Virus record (IMG/VR): IMGVR_UViG_3300025120_000180
Span: 1-38,697 of that record
DNA length: 38,697 nucleotides
Reading direction: 5' to 3' (one strand)
Source: a virus
Shown: positions 8,722 through 18,101 of the stretch, piece after piece
Numbering within the stretch: the stretch's first letter is position 1
How the letters are laid out: every line of letters starts with the position of its first letter
Notes under the pieces: model-generated
The model's database searches: none
What the model saw: only the letters and a program-made list of their open reading frames with translations
What the model was told of the DNA's origin: nothing
Program-made: the position numbers and the translations under genes

Positions 8722-10722
8722 ATGGCAACTACAATAAGATCAACAGCTTTAGATTTCGATAATATTAAAAGTAATCTAAAAACCTTTTTAGGAAATCAAG
8801 AGCAGTTCAAAGATTATAACTTTGAGGCTGCAGGACTTTCAAATATCCTTGATGTCCTTGCATACAACACTCATATAAATGGATTAATTGCAAACTTTGC
8901 GCTTAATGAATCATACTTACCTACAGCTCAACTTAGATCATCCATGGTGTCTCTTGCTGAAGGTATTGGATATGTTCCAGACACTGACACAGCATCTCAA
9001 GCAAAAATAAGAGTATCGTTTAATTCTACTACAGCTGGTAGACCTTCAACTGTTACTTTACCTGCATATACTAAGTTTACTTCAAATGTGGATGATGTCC
9101 AATACAATTTCCAGACAGTCGAAACATTTACAGCTACAGACAATGGAACTGGGTTCTATGAATTTAAAACAGCTAACGACATAGCACAGATCCCTGTATT
9201 TGAGGGTACATTAAGAACTAAAACATTTTTAGTTGGTGAATATGAAGACAATCCAATATATGTGATTCCTGATGGGACTATGGATATTGATACAGTAATT
9301 GTAAATGTATTTGCTAGCGCAACGTCATCTACTTTTGTTGCATATCAAAATATCATTAAAGCAACGTCAATTAATGCTCAATCTACTGTATATGTTTTAA
9401 AAGAAGCCCCCAATGGATATTTTGAATTATCATTTGGTGATGGATCAACATTTGGTATTGCTCCTGCTGCTGGCAATAGAATAGATGTGCAATATCTTTC
9501 AACAAAAGGTGAACCAGCAAACGGTGCAGCCGTGTTTACTCCTGCTGCGACATTTACATCTGGAACTATATCTGAAGATTTGACAGTGACTACACTAACT
9601 AATTCAGTAGGTGGAGATCAAAAAGAATCTATAGAATCTATTAGACAAAATGCTCCTTTCCAATATGCTACTCAGAATAGAATGGTTACTGCAGCAGATT
9701 ACTCTTCTTTAATTCTTAGAAACTTCTCTACTCTTATTAAAGATATTAAATCTTTTGGAGGAGAAGATGCAAAAAATCCAGAATTTGGAGCAGTGTTTAC
9801 TTCCATCTTATTTGAAAGTACTGTATCGCAAGAAACTCAAACAGCAACGAAGAACGCTATTCTTGATCTAGCAGCTCAGTTGGCTATTGTATCATTTAAT
9901 TTAAGATTTATTGATCCTGTTACAACATTTGTTGAAACGGACACGTTCTTTCAGTTTAATGAAAATTTAACTGACCAAACCTTAAATGCTGTTACCAATA
10001 GTGTTTCTGCTGTTGTAGCTAAATACTTTACAGATAATACTGGTAAATTTGACCAAGCATTCAGACGATCAAACATGTTAACAGATATAGATGATACTAG
10101 TGCAGCTGTGTTGTCTTCAAGGTCTAATATAAGAATGCAACAAAGATTTACTCCATCTGCACCATCTCTTGTTACAGTGATAAAAGGGTTGGCTAATGTA
10201 ACTCTAAACAATATCCACCTTAATAAAATTTTAGAGTTAACTACCCAAGGAGCATATACTACAGCTGCAACATATATGATTTCTAACTCTCTTACAAACA
10301 ACAACTATCAAACATTGGTAGATAAGCTATCTTCCGCAAATAACAATACTAACCAACAGCTGTTGTTTCCTGTACCGATTGCAGCTGCAGATGATGACAC
10401 ATATATTATATCATCTAATGAATTTACTTTCAACAGTCAGAATAGTGTTATCAGAAACAAACTTAGTTCAACATCACTACAAATAGTTTCAGCTGCTGGT
10501 GGTGTTGTTCTTCAGGATAATGTTGGAAACTTCCAACCCACAACTGGTGTAGTATCAATTAATTATTTCAATCCAACAGCAATTGCTCGAGGATTATCAT
10601 TTATTAAACTAGCTGCCGTACCTGCAAATCAGAGTGTTATTGATCCTACAAGAAATGAAAGATTAGTACACGACCCAGATCGATCTACAACAAGTCCAGT
10701 ATTAACTAGCGCGAATAATTAA
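8722..10722 (+). CDS. 6: Baseplate wedge subunit gp6
   Basis: A 666-residue homologue of T4 gp6 (660), the dimeric wedge protein that forms the iris ring of the baseplate. Typical features are the N-terminal LDFDNIKSNLKTFLGNQEQF with DVLAYNTHINGLIANFALNE and LRSSMVSLAEGIGYVP, the FELSFGDGSTFGIAPAAGNRI segment seen in gp6/gpJ-type proteins, and NRMVTAADYSSLILR near residues 315-330. It starts one base after the gp25 stop, and its TAA overlaps the ATG of the next gene (TAATG), so the wedge genes are translationally linked. No anomaly was seen. Confidence 0.93.
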   Translation: MATTIRSTALDFDNIKSNLKTFLGNQEQFKDYNFEAAGLSNILDVLAYNTHINGLIANFALNESYLPTAQLRSSMVSLAEGIGYVPDTDTASQAKIRVSFNSTTAGRPSTVTLPAYTKFTSNVDDVQYNFQTVETFTATDNGTGFYEFKTANDIAQIPVFEGTLRTKTFLVGEYEDNPIYVIPDGTMDIDTVIVNVFASATSSTFVAYQNIIKATSINAQSTVYVLKEAPNGYFELSFGDGSTFGIAPAAGNRIDVQYLSTKGEPANGAAVFTPAATFTSGTISEDLTVTTLTNSVGGDQKESIESIRQNAPFQYATQNRMVTAADYSSLILRNFSTLIKDIKSFGGEDAKNPEFGAVFTSILFESTVSQETQTATKNAILDLAAQLAIVSFNLRFIDPVTTFVETDTFFQFNENLTDQTLNAVTNSVSAVVAKYFTDNTGKFDQAFRRSNMLTDIDDTSAAVLSSRSNIRMQQRFTPSAPSLVTVIKGLANVTLNNIHLNKILELTTQGAYTTAATYMISNSLTNNNYQTLVDKLSSANNNTNQQLLFPVPIAAADDDTYIISSNEFTFNSQNSVIRNKLSSTSLQIVSAAGGVVLQDNVGNFQPTTGVVSINYFNPTAIARGLSFIKLAAVPANQSVIDPTRNERLVHDPDRSTTSPVLTSANN

Positions 10723-11801
10723 TGCCCAATTATAAAGATAAAACCTTATTGGATAACAACAGACGTTTGTTAAATCTGCAAAGAGCAGAAGTGTCAAACG
10801 TCCTACCTGAATACTTTGGTGAAGACTTTCCCAATTTGGTTCAATTCTTAGATGCCTATTATGATTGGATGGAAGATTCTACTAATCCGACTGGTCAGAT
10901 ACAACAACTGTATCGTAATAGAGACGCCTCACAAGTACCTGATAAGTTATTACAATTCCTTGAAGATGAGCTGTTGCTAGGTCAAGCATACTTTGGAGGC
11001 TTTCTTAATAAAAGAGAAGCAATAAAGTTTAGTAATCTTTTGTATAGATCTAAAGGTACAAAGTATTCTATCGAACAATTCTTTAGAGGATTCTTTGGCT
11101 CTGATCCACAAGTGATCTATCCCAAAGAAAACATTTTTACTGTAGGACCTGCTATCGATTTTGAGTTAGATAGTATCAATAGTAGTTCTCAACAAGTAAA
11201 ACAACCAGCGTCTGTTATTGGTCCTGAGTCTCAGAGATTTCTTACCGATGACAAAAAATATCAAGTACTGTCTGTATTGATAAAATCAGATATTCCTATT
11301 AGCAATTGGCTAGAAACATATAAGTTGTTTGTTCATCCTGCTGGTGCACATATTGCTGGTGAGTTGGTTCTTGAGTTAGTTAATACCAATACAATTACTA
11401 GCGAGTATCTATTTGGTGTCCAAACCAATCTTGCAAGAACAACAAGTGTATCATTTACTGGACTTGTTGAGCCTACTGGTTCTATGGAGACCACGCTAAT
11501 AGAAAAAGGTGATGGTACAATAGGTATGATCAGAACAAAAGCTGGTGAGCACTTCGGTATTCTAGGAGAGACACTAGTAAGTATTGATAGTACTGGTCCA
11601 TACACATTCCGCGAGCTAGTAACACCAAGCTCTAGAACAATGGATGATTCACATGCTACTGCTGCAACTCTCTTCGATCAAGATTCGACTGGTTTGGCAC
11701 CGCTACTTCTAAATACAATGGATGAATCAAGATATGATACATTATTTGACTCGGCAACAAATAGTGCTGATTCAGCTCATTATCCTTTTAAACACGTATA
11801 A
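10722..11801 (+). CDS. Baseplate wedge-associated protein, possible gp7 counterpart
   Basis: This 359-residue protein has an N-terminal half rich in aromatic and charged residues (VLPEYFGEDFPNLVQFLDAYYDWME; FFRGFFGSDPQVIYPKENIF). That pattern recurs in uncharacterised structural proteins found after gp6 in marine T4-like phages. The C-terminal half is Ser/Thr-rich and ends with an Asp/Ser-rich low-complexity stretch. T4 gp7 (1032 residues) occupies the equivalent slot between gp6 and gp8, but this protein is far shorter and I cannot show homology, so the gp7 link is positional. The ATG overlaps the gp6 stop. The stop codon TAA lies within the TATAAATA box that precedes the next gene. Confidence 0.55.
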   Translation: MPNYKDKTLLDNNRRLLNLQRAEVSNVLPEYFGEDFPNLVQFLDAYYDWMEDSTNPTGQIQQLYRNRDASQVPDKLLQFLEDELLLGQAYFGGFLNKREAIKFSNLLYRSKGTKYSIEQFFRGFFGSDPQVIYPKENIFTVGPAIDFELDSINSSSQQVKQPASVIGPESQRFLTDDKKYQVLSVLIKSDIPISNWLETYKLFVHPAGAHIAGELVLELVNTNTITSEYLFGVQTNLARTTSVSFTGLVEPTGSMETTLIEKGDGTIGMIRTKAGEHFGILGETLVSIDSTGPYTFRELVTPSSRTMDDSHATAATLFDQDSTGLAPLLLNTMDESRYDTLFDSATNSADSAHYPFKHV

Positions 11802-11804
11802 ATA
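11797..11804 (+). promoter_or_regulatory. T4-type late promoter box TATAAATA before the 333-residue fibre gene
   Basis: An exact late-promoter octamer overlaps the stop codon of the upstream gene and lies 29 bases before the ATG at 11833. AAGAGA just upstream of that ATG is the likely ribosome site. It would allow transcription of the fibre/gp8 block separately from gp25-gp6. Confidence 0.65.
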
Positions 11805-11832
11805 GTTTTAACAAAACCTAAAGAGATAAAGT

Positions 11833-12834
11833 ATGGCTAAAGAAACAATTAATATCGGATCAAGTGCTAATGATGGTACAGGCGATACATTACGCACTAG
11901 TGGTCAAAAGATTAATTCAAACTTCACAGAGTTGTACACTCTGGTGGGTGGTGGTGCTGCCGGCACATCAGCTTTAACTGATAGTGGTTTAGATATCATA
12001 GGGGCAAGTTTTAGAACCAAGATTGGTCATGTCGCTCCTGCTTCAGAAGTAAGTATTGACTTTCCTGATTCTGCTGGGATTGTAACCGTTAACACAGCAT
12101 TACAAACTTTGACAAATAAGACTATGACTGGTCCTATTCTTAACTCACCTATAATAACTACTCCTCAAATTCAAGACACAAGTGCAAATCATCAGTATGT
12201 GTTAGGAGTTAGTGAATTAGCAGCTGACAGAACAATAACCTTACCATTGCTCACAGGTGCAGATGAGTTTACTTTCAACGCTCATACACAAACACTGACT
12301 AATAAAACTTTAACTACAGCTGTTGTGGATAGACCTAATATTCATGGCTTTTTAGGTGATTCAGCTGGTAATCCTATTATTAGTACTACAGCTACTTCAT
12401 ATGGTAAAACTACTAGCCGATTAAGAGTTCAGAACTCTGCTAGTGGTGATGTCACTCTCTCATCTGTTGGTGGCCAAACTCATATAGGTATGGTTGTTAA
12501 TGGAAAAGGTAACAAGCCAGTTAAGTTTAGTAAGTATGCAGCCAACTCACAAAGTATTGCAGCCGGTGCTACTATAGGAAGTGGCGGAACAGATATAACA
12601 GCTAGTATTATTCTAATCACAGGAAATGCTGGTGGAACAATTACATTAAATGATGCTGTGGTTGCTGGAACAATACTACACGTTATTAGACAAGCAGGTT
12701 CAGGCACACAAACAATTACTCCAGGCAGTTTCCAAGCTGGGACTACTGTAAACTTTACAGCACATAAAACAGCAACTTTAATTTTTGATGGCACCAACTG
12801 GTACATGGTTGGCGGCACCGCAGTGATAGCATAA
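11833..12834 (+). CDS. Fibre-like virion protein with NDGTGDTLRT motif and TLTNKT repeats
   Basis: The N-terminus (INIGSSANDGTGDTLRTSGQKINSNFTELY) is a recurrent attachment module of phage baseplate and fibre proteins. It is followed by two TLTNKT units (about residues 92 and 154) with PxI spacing typical of trimeric beta fibres. The C-terminal 80 residues (GTILHVIRQAGSG through HKTATLIFDGTNWYMVGG) look like a small fibre-tip domain, similar in layout to the end of the fibre at 32135. It sits between the gp7-position gene and gp8, where T4 has no equivalent. It is probably a short baseplate-attached fibre or spike. Receptor and attachment partner are unknown. The ATG is preceded by AAGAGATAAAG and by a late box. 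Confidence 0.68.
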   Translation: MAKETINIGSSANDGTGDTLRTSGQKINSNFTELYTLVGGGAAGTSALTDSGLDIIGASFRTKIGHVAPASEVSIDFPDSAGIVTVNTALQTLTNKTMTGPILNSPIITTPQIQDTSANHQYVLGVSELAADRTITLPLLTGADEFTFNAHTQTLTNKTLTTAVVDRPNIHGFLGDSAGNPIISTTATSYGKTTSRLRVQNSASGDVTLSSVGGQTHIGMVVNGKGNKPVKFSKYAANSQSIAAGATIGSGGTDITASIILITGNAGGTITLNDAVVAGTILHVIRQAGSGTQTITPGSFQAGTTVNFTAHKTATLIFDGTNWYMVGGTAVIA

Positions 12835-12846
12835 TAGGAAAAAACA

Positions 12847-14223
12847 ATGGGCGCTATAATTACAGATAAAATCAAAAGATCTTTTCTAACACAAGTGTTT
12901 GATGAGGCTACTGGTACCAAACTTGGTGATTCAAATAATTACTATTATATCGGTGTGGGTCGGTCTAATCAATGGGGAGCCAGCGACGATGTGTTAGTTC
13001 AACCAGACTTTGATGAAAGAGAAGAACGACTATACAGATACTCAGCCCAGTCTATTAAGTCTATTGAAGCATTCTCTTTTGTCGTTCCTATTGTAAACTG
13101 GACAGCCAATACTCAGTATCTTCAATACAATGATAATGTTGAAGGACAGCCTACTGGCTCTTCATACTATGTACGGACAGAAGATAACAATAACGTATAT
13201 GTTTGTATTAGACAAGGTAAAGATACAGCAGGTGCTGGACAGGTGTCTACTGTTAAGCCTGATCATGTTAACACAGCTGTTCTAAAAGAAACAGACGGCT
13301 ATGTTTGGAAATATCTGTATACCATATCAACTGCTGATACAAACTTCTTTGTTACAGCAAATTATATGCCAGTTAAGATAGTCGATTCAGCAGCAGCTAC
13401 TGATCCTTACTTTGGCCAATATACTATTCAAAACGCGGCTACTGCAGGTCAAATTATTGGATATCGAGTAACAGCTGTAGGTTCAGGATATGATAGCTCA
13501 TCAACAAGTTTAAGTATTCATGGAGATGGTGCAAACGCTAAGGCCTATCCAGTCATTAATACTGCGGGTCAGTTGATTGCAGTTGAAGTAGGAGAGAGCG
13601 CAGGAACTTCAAACTTAGCAACCTTTATGGGATCTGGATACAATGAAGCTAGTGTTAGAGTCACTTCGTCAAGCGGTTCAAGTGCAACAGTTGTACCAGT
13701 CTTTGCACATAAAAATGGCATTGGAAAGGACCCTCGAGAAGATCTACGGGCTACCGCAATGATGTTTCATATTAAACCAGAAGGTACAGTGAGCGACACA
13801 TGGGTAACACAAAGTCAGGATTACAGACAAGTTGCTCTGTGGAGAAATCCAACTGACAGCGCTGGTGTCAAATTTACTGGTACCAGTGGCATAGTTGCCA
13901 AGCGGTTAAAGGTAACAGCTACTCTTGCATTTGGTGGATTGACTAACAACACATTAATAACAGGCGATAGTAATGCTCAGGCTTATTTAGACTTTATGCA
14001 AGACTCAACTGTCTGGTATCATCAAGATGATACTACAGGATTTACACCATTTAGAGTTGGCGAGCCTATTTCAATTGGTGGCAACAACAGGACAGTTGGT
14101 GTACATAATGTTGTGTCAGATATAGATAGATTTAGTGGTGATTTGTATTTCATTAACAATGGAGCTGCACAACCACGAACTGCTGCGAGTACAGACGATA
14201 TAAAATTAGTTATTCAGCTTTAA
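12847..14223 (+). CDS. 8: Baseplate wedge subunit gp8-like, with inserted Gly-rich beta repeats
   Basis: In T4, gp8 is a dimeric wedge protein bridging gp7 and gp10. The N-terminal 180 residues match the family: NNYYYIGVGRSNQWG, FDEREERLYRYSAQSIK, VYVCIRQGKDTAGAGQVS and the hallmark ETDGYVWKYLYTIS. At 458 residues it exceeds T4 gp8 (334). Residues about 205-290 carry a VTAVGSGYDSSSTSLSIHGDG unit and a GSGYNEASVRVTSSSGSSA unit, the same kind of module inserted in the gp53-like protein. The C-terminal portion (LRATAMMFHIKPEGT, VALWRNPTDSAG) returns to family-like sequence. AGGAA lies upstream of the ATG, and the DUF4815 gene follows by ten bases. Confidence 0.85.
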   Translation: MGAIITDKIKRSFLTQVFDEATGTKLGDSNNYYYIGVGRSNQWGASDDVLVQPDFDEREERLYRYSAQSIKSIEAFSFVVPIVNWTANTQYLQYNDNVEGQPTGSSYYVRTEDNNNVYVCIRQGKDTAGAGQVSTVKPDHVNTAVLKETDGYVWKYLYTISTADTNFFVTANYMPVKIVDSAAATDPYFGQYTIQNAATAGQIIGYRVTAVGSGYDSSSTSLSIHGDGANAKAYPVINTAGQLIAVEVGESAGTSNLATFMGSGYNEASVRVTSSSGSSATVVPVFAHKNGIGKDPREDLRATAMMFHIKPEGTVSDTWVTQSQDYRQVALWRNPTDSAGVKFTGTSGIVAKRLKVTATLAFGGLTNNTLITGDSNAQAYLDFMQDSTVWYHQDDTTGFTPFRVGEPISIGGNNRTVGVHNVVSDIDRFSGDLYFINNGAAQPRTAASTDDIKLVIQL

Positions 14224-14233
14224 GGACTAGACA

Positions 14234-17194
14234 ATGGCGACTAATGTAACAAGTACAACATTCTTGAGCGAGTATGATGATGACTTTAGAGATAGTGATC
14301 ATTACCACCGCGTCCTATTTAATAACGGTAGAGCATTACAAGCCCGTGAACTTACACAAATGCAAACTATCATTCAGAAGGAAGTTGAAAGACTTGCTAA
14401 GTTTGTAGTTTCAGAAGGATCAATTTTTAACAATTCAGGAACTTTGGCGTCGGGTACTAATGCTGCTTCGTATACATATTTTCAGGTAGCAGCATTGCCC
14501 TCAGGATACGCAGGCTTCAAAGGTACTGAAGTTAATTTTAATAATACTGTATTTGCAACAGTCAAGGCTATTGTTCCTGATAATACAGCGTCAGCTACAC
14601 CTCCTGGTACTGTCATCGTACGTATGACTAAAGGTAATGGAGCGGCTGGATCAATATCTTCAGATACTAGTGCACCAAATACATTTGTTAAAAATACAAC
14701 ATTAACTATCAATGGCCAATCTGCAACTGTATTAAACACTAGCACAGCTGTGGGTAATTCTTCATTGATCGAGACTCCAGCGTTTGACACATATGCAGCT
14801 GGCCATCTAATAACAACAGAAGCACAAACACTTGTTTTAAATGCAACCAGTAAACTATTTACTGGTATTGTAGGATTTAAAGTATCGGAACAAATATTCA
14901 CTGCTAGTGATGATGTAGCGTTGTTTGACAACTCAGGATCAACTCCCAACTTAACTTCACCAGGTGCCGATCGTTTAAAAATTACATTAGTCTTGACAAA
15001 GAAAGCAGATACAACTATAGATGATACTTTTTATGAAGTATTTAAAATAGTAAATGGAGCCGCTACACTTTTAAAAACATCTGATCAAACCCTTGGTAAA
15101 ATTAATGAAGTTGTGTCAGCACGAACAGAAAGTATCACTGGTAACTTTGTTGAACAAAAATCAGGTGGTATGTATGATCTAACTGTTGTTGCAGATAGTG
15201 CATCTGCTAATTTTCTTTCTATGGAAATTTCAAGTGGTACAGCATTTATTAACGGTAATCGGATCGAGAGAGATTATAATGTACCGTTTAGAATACGTAA
15301 GCCCAACGATGTTAGCAATACATCTAACTTAACTTCAGTATCAGGTGAGATCATAGCTGCAAAGTATGGTAATTATTTCTTATCCACTGAGGCAGCTACA
15401 TTTGGAATGATTAGCAGATTTGCAGATTCATATGGTCACATATCTTTGTTTAGTGCTATCAACAGAGGTGGTTCTATTATTGGTGAAGCAAGAGTTAGAA
15501 ACCTAGATAAGTTTGGTTCTGATTATAGAACTCATGTATTTGATGTTAAAATGAACGCTAGCCAATCATTGGGTTCGGTTAGATCAATTGGTATTGACGC
15601 TGACAATTACGCAAACCTAAAAACAGTTGGTGGTGAATATGCTGTCTTTGATAAAGATGAGAACAATTTATTATTCCCATTAAAAAAATTGAGAGCCAAT
15701 GCTGCTGATAATGTATCGATGACTGTTCAGCATGTTATTACTGGTACTAAATCAGGAGCAACAACATCGGTTACAGCAACCACAGGAACTACTTTTAATG
15801 ATGTTGAACAGTGGATCTACAGTGTAGATAGTAGTGGAGCATTAACAGCTCCCGTAACTATTACATCAGGTGGTGCTGGAGCATCTAGTGCTGTTATAGG
15901 GAGTGTTCCTGATGGAGCGTTTACTCTGCTAGCGTATGAAACATATCCAGCAAGCTCAGTACAAAGAATAGAAAAGACTCTTACTCCTGCAGATGGTACT
16001 TACCAAGTTGATTCTAGCTTAACTCCAGTAGGTGGTGTGGTTACATTATCAAAGACAGATATTTTCCAAATCAATGCCATCTATGATGATGCGACTGGTG
16101 AGAATATAACATATAAGTATAATGTTGATAATGGCCAGAGAGACAACTATTATGATGCTGGTAGAGCGACACTTAAATCTGGTGTAACTGCTCCAGCTGG
16201 AAATGTCTACGCAGAGTACAATTTCTTTACACACGATGCAGTATCGTCTAATAAAATTGGATACTTTGATGCACAATCATATGTAGGAATCTCATATGAC
16301 CAGATTCCACACTTTTATTCTAACACAGGCGATGTCTATAGATTATCCGATGTAATCGATATACGACCTATGAAGAATCCATCAACTGGTAAATTCAGCG
16401 GTGGTGTCTCTCGAGTACAGCCTCTACCTAGAAATAATGACACATTAACAGTTGGCACTGCTCAATATTGGAATCCAAGAATAGATGCCATATCAATTGG
16501 ACCAAATGGATCACTACAATATCATCAGGGTGTTCCAGCCAATGTACCTAGCTACCCTTCTAGTGTCCCTCCTGAAAATATGGTGTTGCACAATGTGTTG
16601 ATGCATCCATATACATTAAACCAAAATGATGTTAGTATAAAAACTATTAACAATCGTGGGTATAAAATGTCTGATCTCAGAAGGATGGATGAAAGAATAT
16701 TAGGACTAGAAGAATTTGCAACCTTGACAGCAACCGAAGCTTCACTAGCAAGTTTACAAGTCATTGATCCAACTACTAACGCTATCAGAATGACCCAGGG
16801 ATTATCTGGAGATGGCTTTTTTGGACCCGAGCAAGCTGATTACGGAGATAACGATTATCGTGGTTGGGCTTATGGAGGTTTGTTAACACCACAGAAGATG
16901 ATGCGTGGAATTGGTCTTACTTACGATTCAGATGCATCACTAAATACTACAGTTATAAAAGGTAATACAATCTGGCCGGCATATACAGAAGAAGTTGCTG
17001 ATTTCAGCCAGCCTGTTGCTACTCAGTTTGAAAATGTAAATCAGTTTGAAAATACAACTCATGTTGCTTCTGGTCTAATAGTACCAGAAGGTGATTATTT
17101 CACAATTAGAAGAAAGAAAGATCAACATTATGTATCGTCTTCTAGCGCAACATTAGTACCAGTTGGTACTGTAGAAATAACTTCGCAGACGTAG
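14234..17194 (+). CDS. DUF4815-type virion structural protein
   Basis: The N-terminus (FLSEYDDDFRDSDHYHRVLFNNGRALQARELTQMQTIIQKEVERL) is the signature of DUF4815, a family of large baseplate or fibre-base proteins in myoviruses. The LQARELTQMQTIIQ core is the usual hallmark. The remainder of the 986 residues is Thr/Ser/Gly-rich beta sequence with conserved-looking stretches such as FINGNRIERDYNVPFRIRKP and YDQIPHFYSNTGDVYRLSDV. The exact virion location is not known to me; in related phages it accompanies gp8. In many phages this N-terminal unit is fused to modules that here appear in the next two genes. It starts ten bases after gp8 with AAGGA upstream. Confidence 0.78.
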   Translation: MATNVTSTTFLSEYDDDFRDSDHYHRVLFNNGRALQARELTQMQTIIQKEVERLAKFVVSEGSIFNNSGTLASGTNAASYTYFQVAALPSGYAGFKGTEVNFNNTVFATVKAIVPDNTASATPPGTVIVRMTKGNGAAGSISSDTSAPNTFVKNTTLTINGQSATVLNTSTAVGNSSLIETPAFDTYAAGHLITTEAQTLVLNATSKLFTGIVGFKVSEQIFTASDDVALFDNSGSTPNLTSPGADRLKITLVLTKKADTTIDDTFYEVFKIVNGAATLLKTSDQTLGKINEVVSARTESITGNFVEQKSGGMYDLTVVADSASANFLSMEISSGTAFINGNRIERDYNVPFRIRKPNDVSNTSNLTSVSGEIIAAKYGNYFLSTEAATFGMISRFADSYGHISLFSAINRGGSIIGEARVRNLDKFGSDYRTHVFDVKMNASQSLGSVRSIGIDADNYANLKTVGGEYAVFDKDENNLLFPLKKLRANAADNVSMTVQHVITGTKSGATTSVTATTGTTFNDVEQWIYSVDSSGALTAPVTITSGGAGASSAVIGSVPDGAFTLLAYETYPASSVQRIEKTLTPADGTYQVDSSLTPVGGVVTLSKTDIFQINAIYDDATGENITYKYNVDNGQRDNYYDAGRATLKSGVTAPAGNVYAEYNFFTHDAVSSNKIGYFDAQSYVGISYDQIPHFYSNTGDVYRLSDVIDIRPMKNPSTGKFSGGVSRVQPLPRNNDTLTVGTAQYWNPRIDAISIGPNGSLQYHQGVPANVPSYPSSVPPENMVLHNVLMHPYTLNQNDVSIKTINNRGYKMSDLRRMDERILGLEEFATLTATEASLASLQVIDPTTNAIRMTQGLSGDGFFGPEQADYGDNDYRGWAYGGLLTPQKMMRGIGLTYDSDASLNTTVIKGNTIWPAYTEEVADFSQPVATQFENVNQFENTTHVASGLIVPEGDYFTIRRKKDQHYVSSSSATLVPVGTVEITSQT

Positions 17195-17206
17195 GAAAAT
17201 AGAAAC

Positions 17207-18070
17207 ATGGCTTATCAAACAAGAACAAGAGATACAACAGAAGTCGCTACACTAGGGTATGACCCTATTCCGTTGCACCGACCTAAGTTTATTTACTTTG
17301 AGTTTACAGGCCTGAGACCTTCAGTCCCTCATTGGATGTTTTTTGGTGGAAAAGAAATAACTAACTTTGTAAACACAAGCTATACTCGAGCTAACTTTGA
17401 CGCAGCAGGAAGAAATTCTGCTCTGAAAGAGCCTGGTGAGCAGTTTGTAAATGCTACGCAATTTCCAACTGGTGGTGGTTTAGCATATGGTGGAGCAACG
17501 GCTGCAGGCGGTGCTTCTGCTCCTTTATTCTCATCAGCCAATGGCATAATAAAAGGTGTGTTCTATCTACAAAGTAATGCTACTTACAACTGGTCAATCA
17601 ACACAAGTGGTACTGAGCTTATGGTTAAAGATACCTTATCTATTGAAAAAGAAAACGCACTATCCCTCGGAACAGCTTTGTTTAAAGGTATAGGTCAGTA
17701 TGAAAATTATTGGCAGTGGACTGGCCAAGAAACTTATGAAGAGTGGGTAGAACCTGCGCGAGATATTTCAAGTGGTGGTAGTGGAAATAGTAATGGTAAT
17801 GATAATGATTTATTTACTACTGTAGGAGCATTTAACGGCGAGGCATGGATTTATACTACAACAAATAACCGTACCGGAGATCAAACCAAGACAGCGTCAC
17901 AAGCTAAAAATCAATCGGGGGGTCTTGCTGGATCATTTGCTGAGATTGGATCCAAACGCAAAAAGGTAGTAGAAACAAAAAATACTAGCAGCAAGCATTC
18001 GCATAAGGTTACCTCAATAGCCCAAAGTAGTAAGAGTTCTGATTACGATTGGGACGATCTCTTTGGATAA
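17207..18070 (+). CDS. Virion structural protein, DUF4815-associated module
   Basis: This 287-residue protein has no confident family assignment. Residues 20-60 (HRPKFIYFEFTGLRPSVPHW, MFFGGKEITNFVN) resemble the short domain that, in large DUF4815 proteins, has the form F-x-x-x-GLxPxT-x-x-x-FF and follows the DUF4815 unit. Two Gly/Ser/Asn-rich stretches (about 85-110 and 184-200) look like flexible linkers, and YENYWQWTGQETYEEWVE is aromatic-rich. The C-terminal 50 residues are Lys/Ser-rich and end SSDYDWDDLFG, possibly a docking tail. It starts 12 bases after the previous gene with TAGGA upstream. I infer a baseplate or fibre-base component acting with its two neighbours. Confidence 0.55.
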   Translation: MAYQTRTRDTTEVATLGYDPIPLHRPKFIYFEFTGLRPSVPHWMFFGGKEITNFVNTSYTRANFDAAGRNSALKEPGEQFVNATQFPTGGGLAYGGATAAGGASAPLFSSANGIIKGVFYLQSNATYNWSINTSGTELMVKDTLSIEKENALSLGTALFKGIGQYENYWQWTGQETYEEWVEPARDISSGGSGNSNGNDNDLFTTVGAFNGEAWIYTTTNNRTGDQTKTASQAKNQSGGLAGSFAEIGSKRKKVVETKNTSSKHSHKVTSIAQSSKSSDYDWDDLFG

Positions 18071-18101
18071 GAATGTATAGAAAACAAATGGAATTAGTCA
18101 T

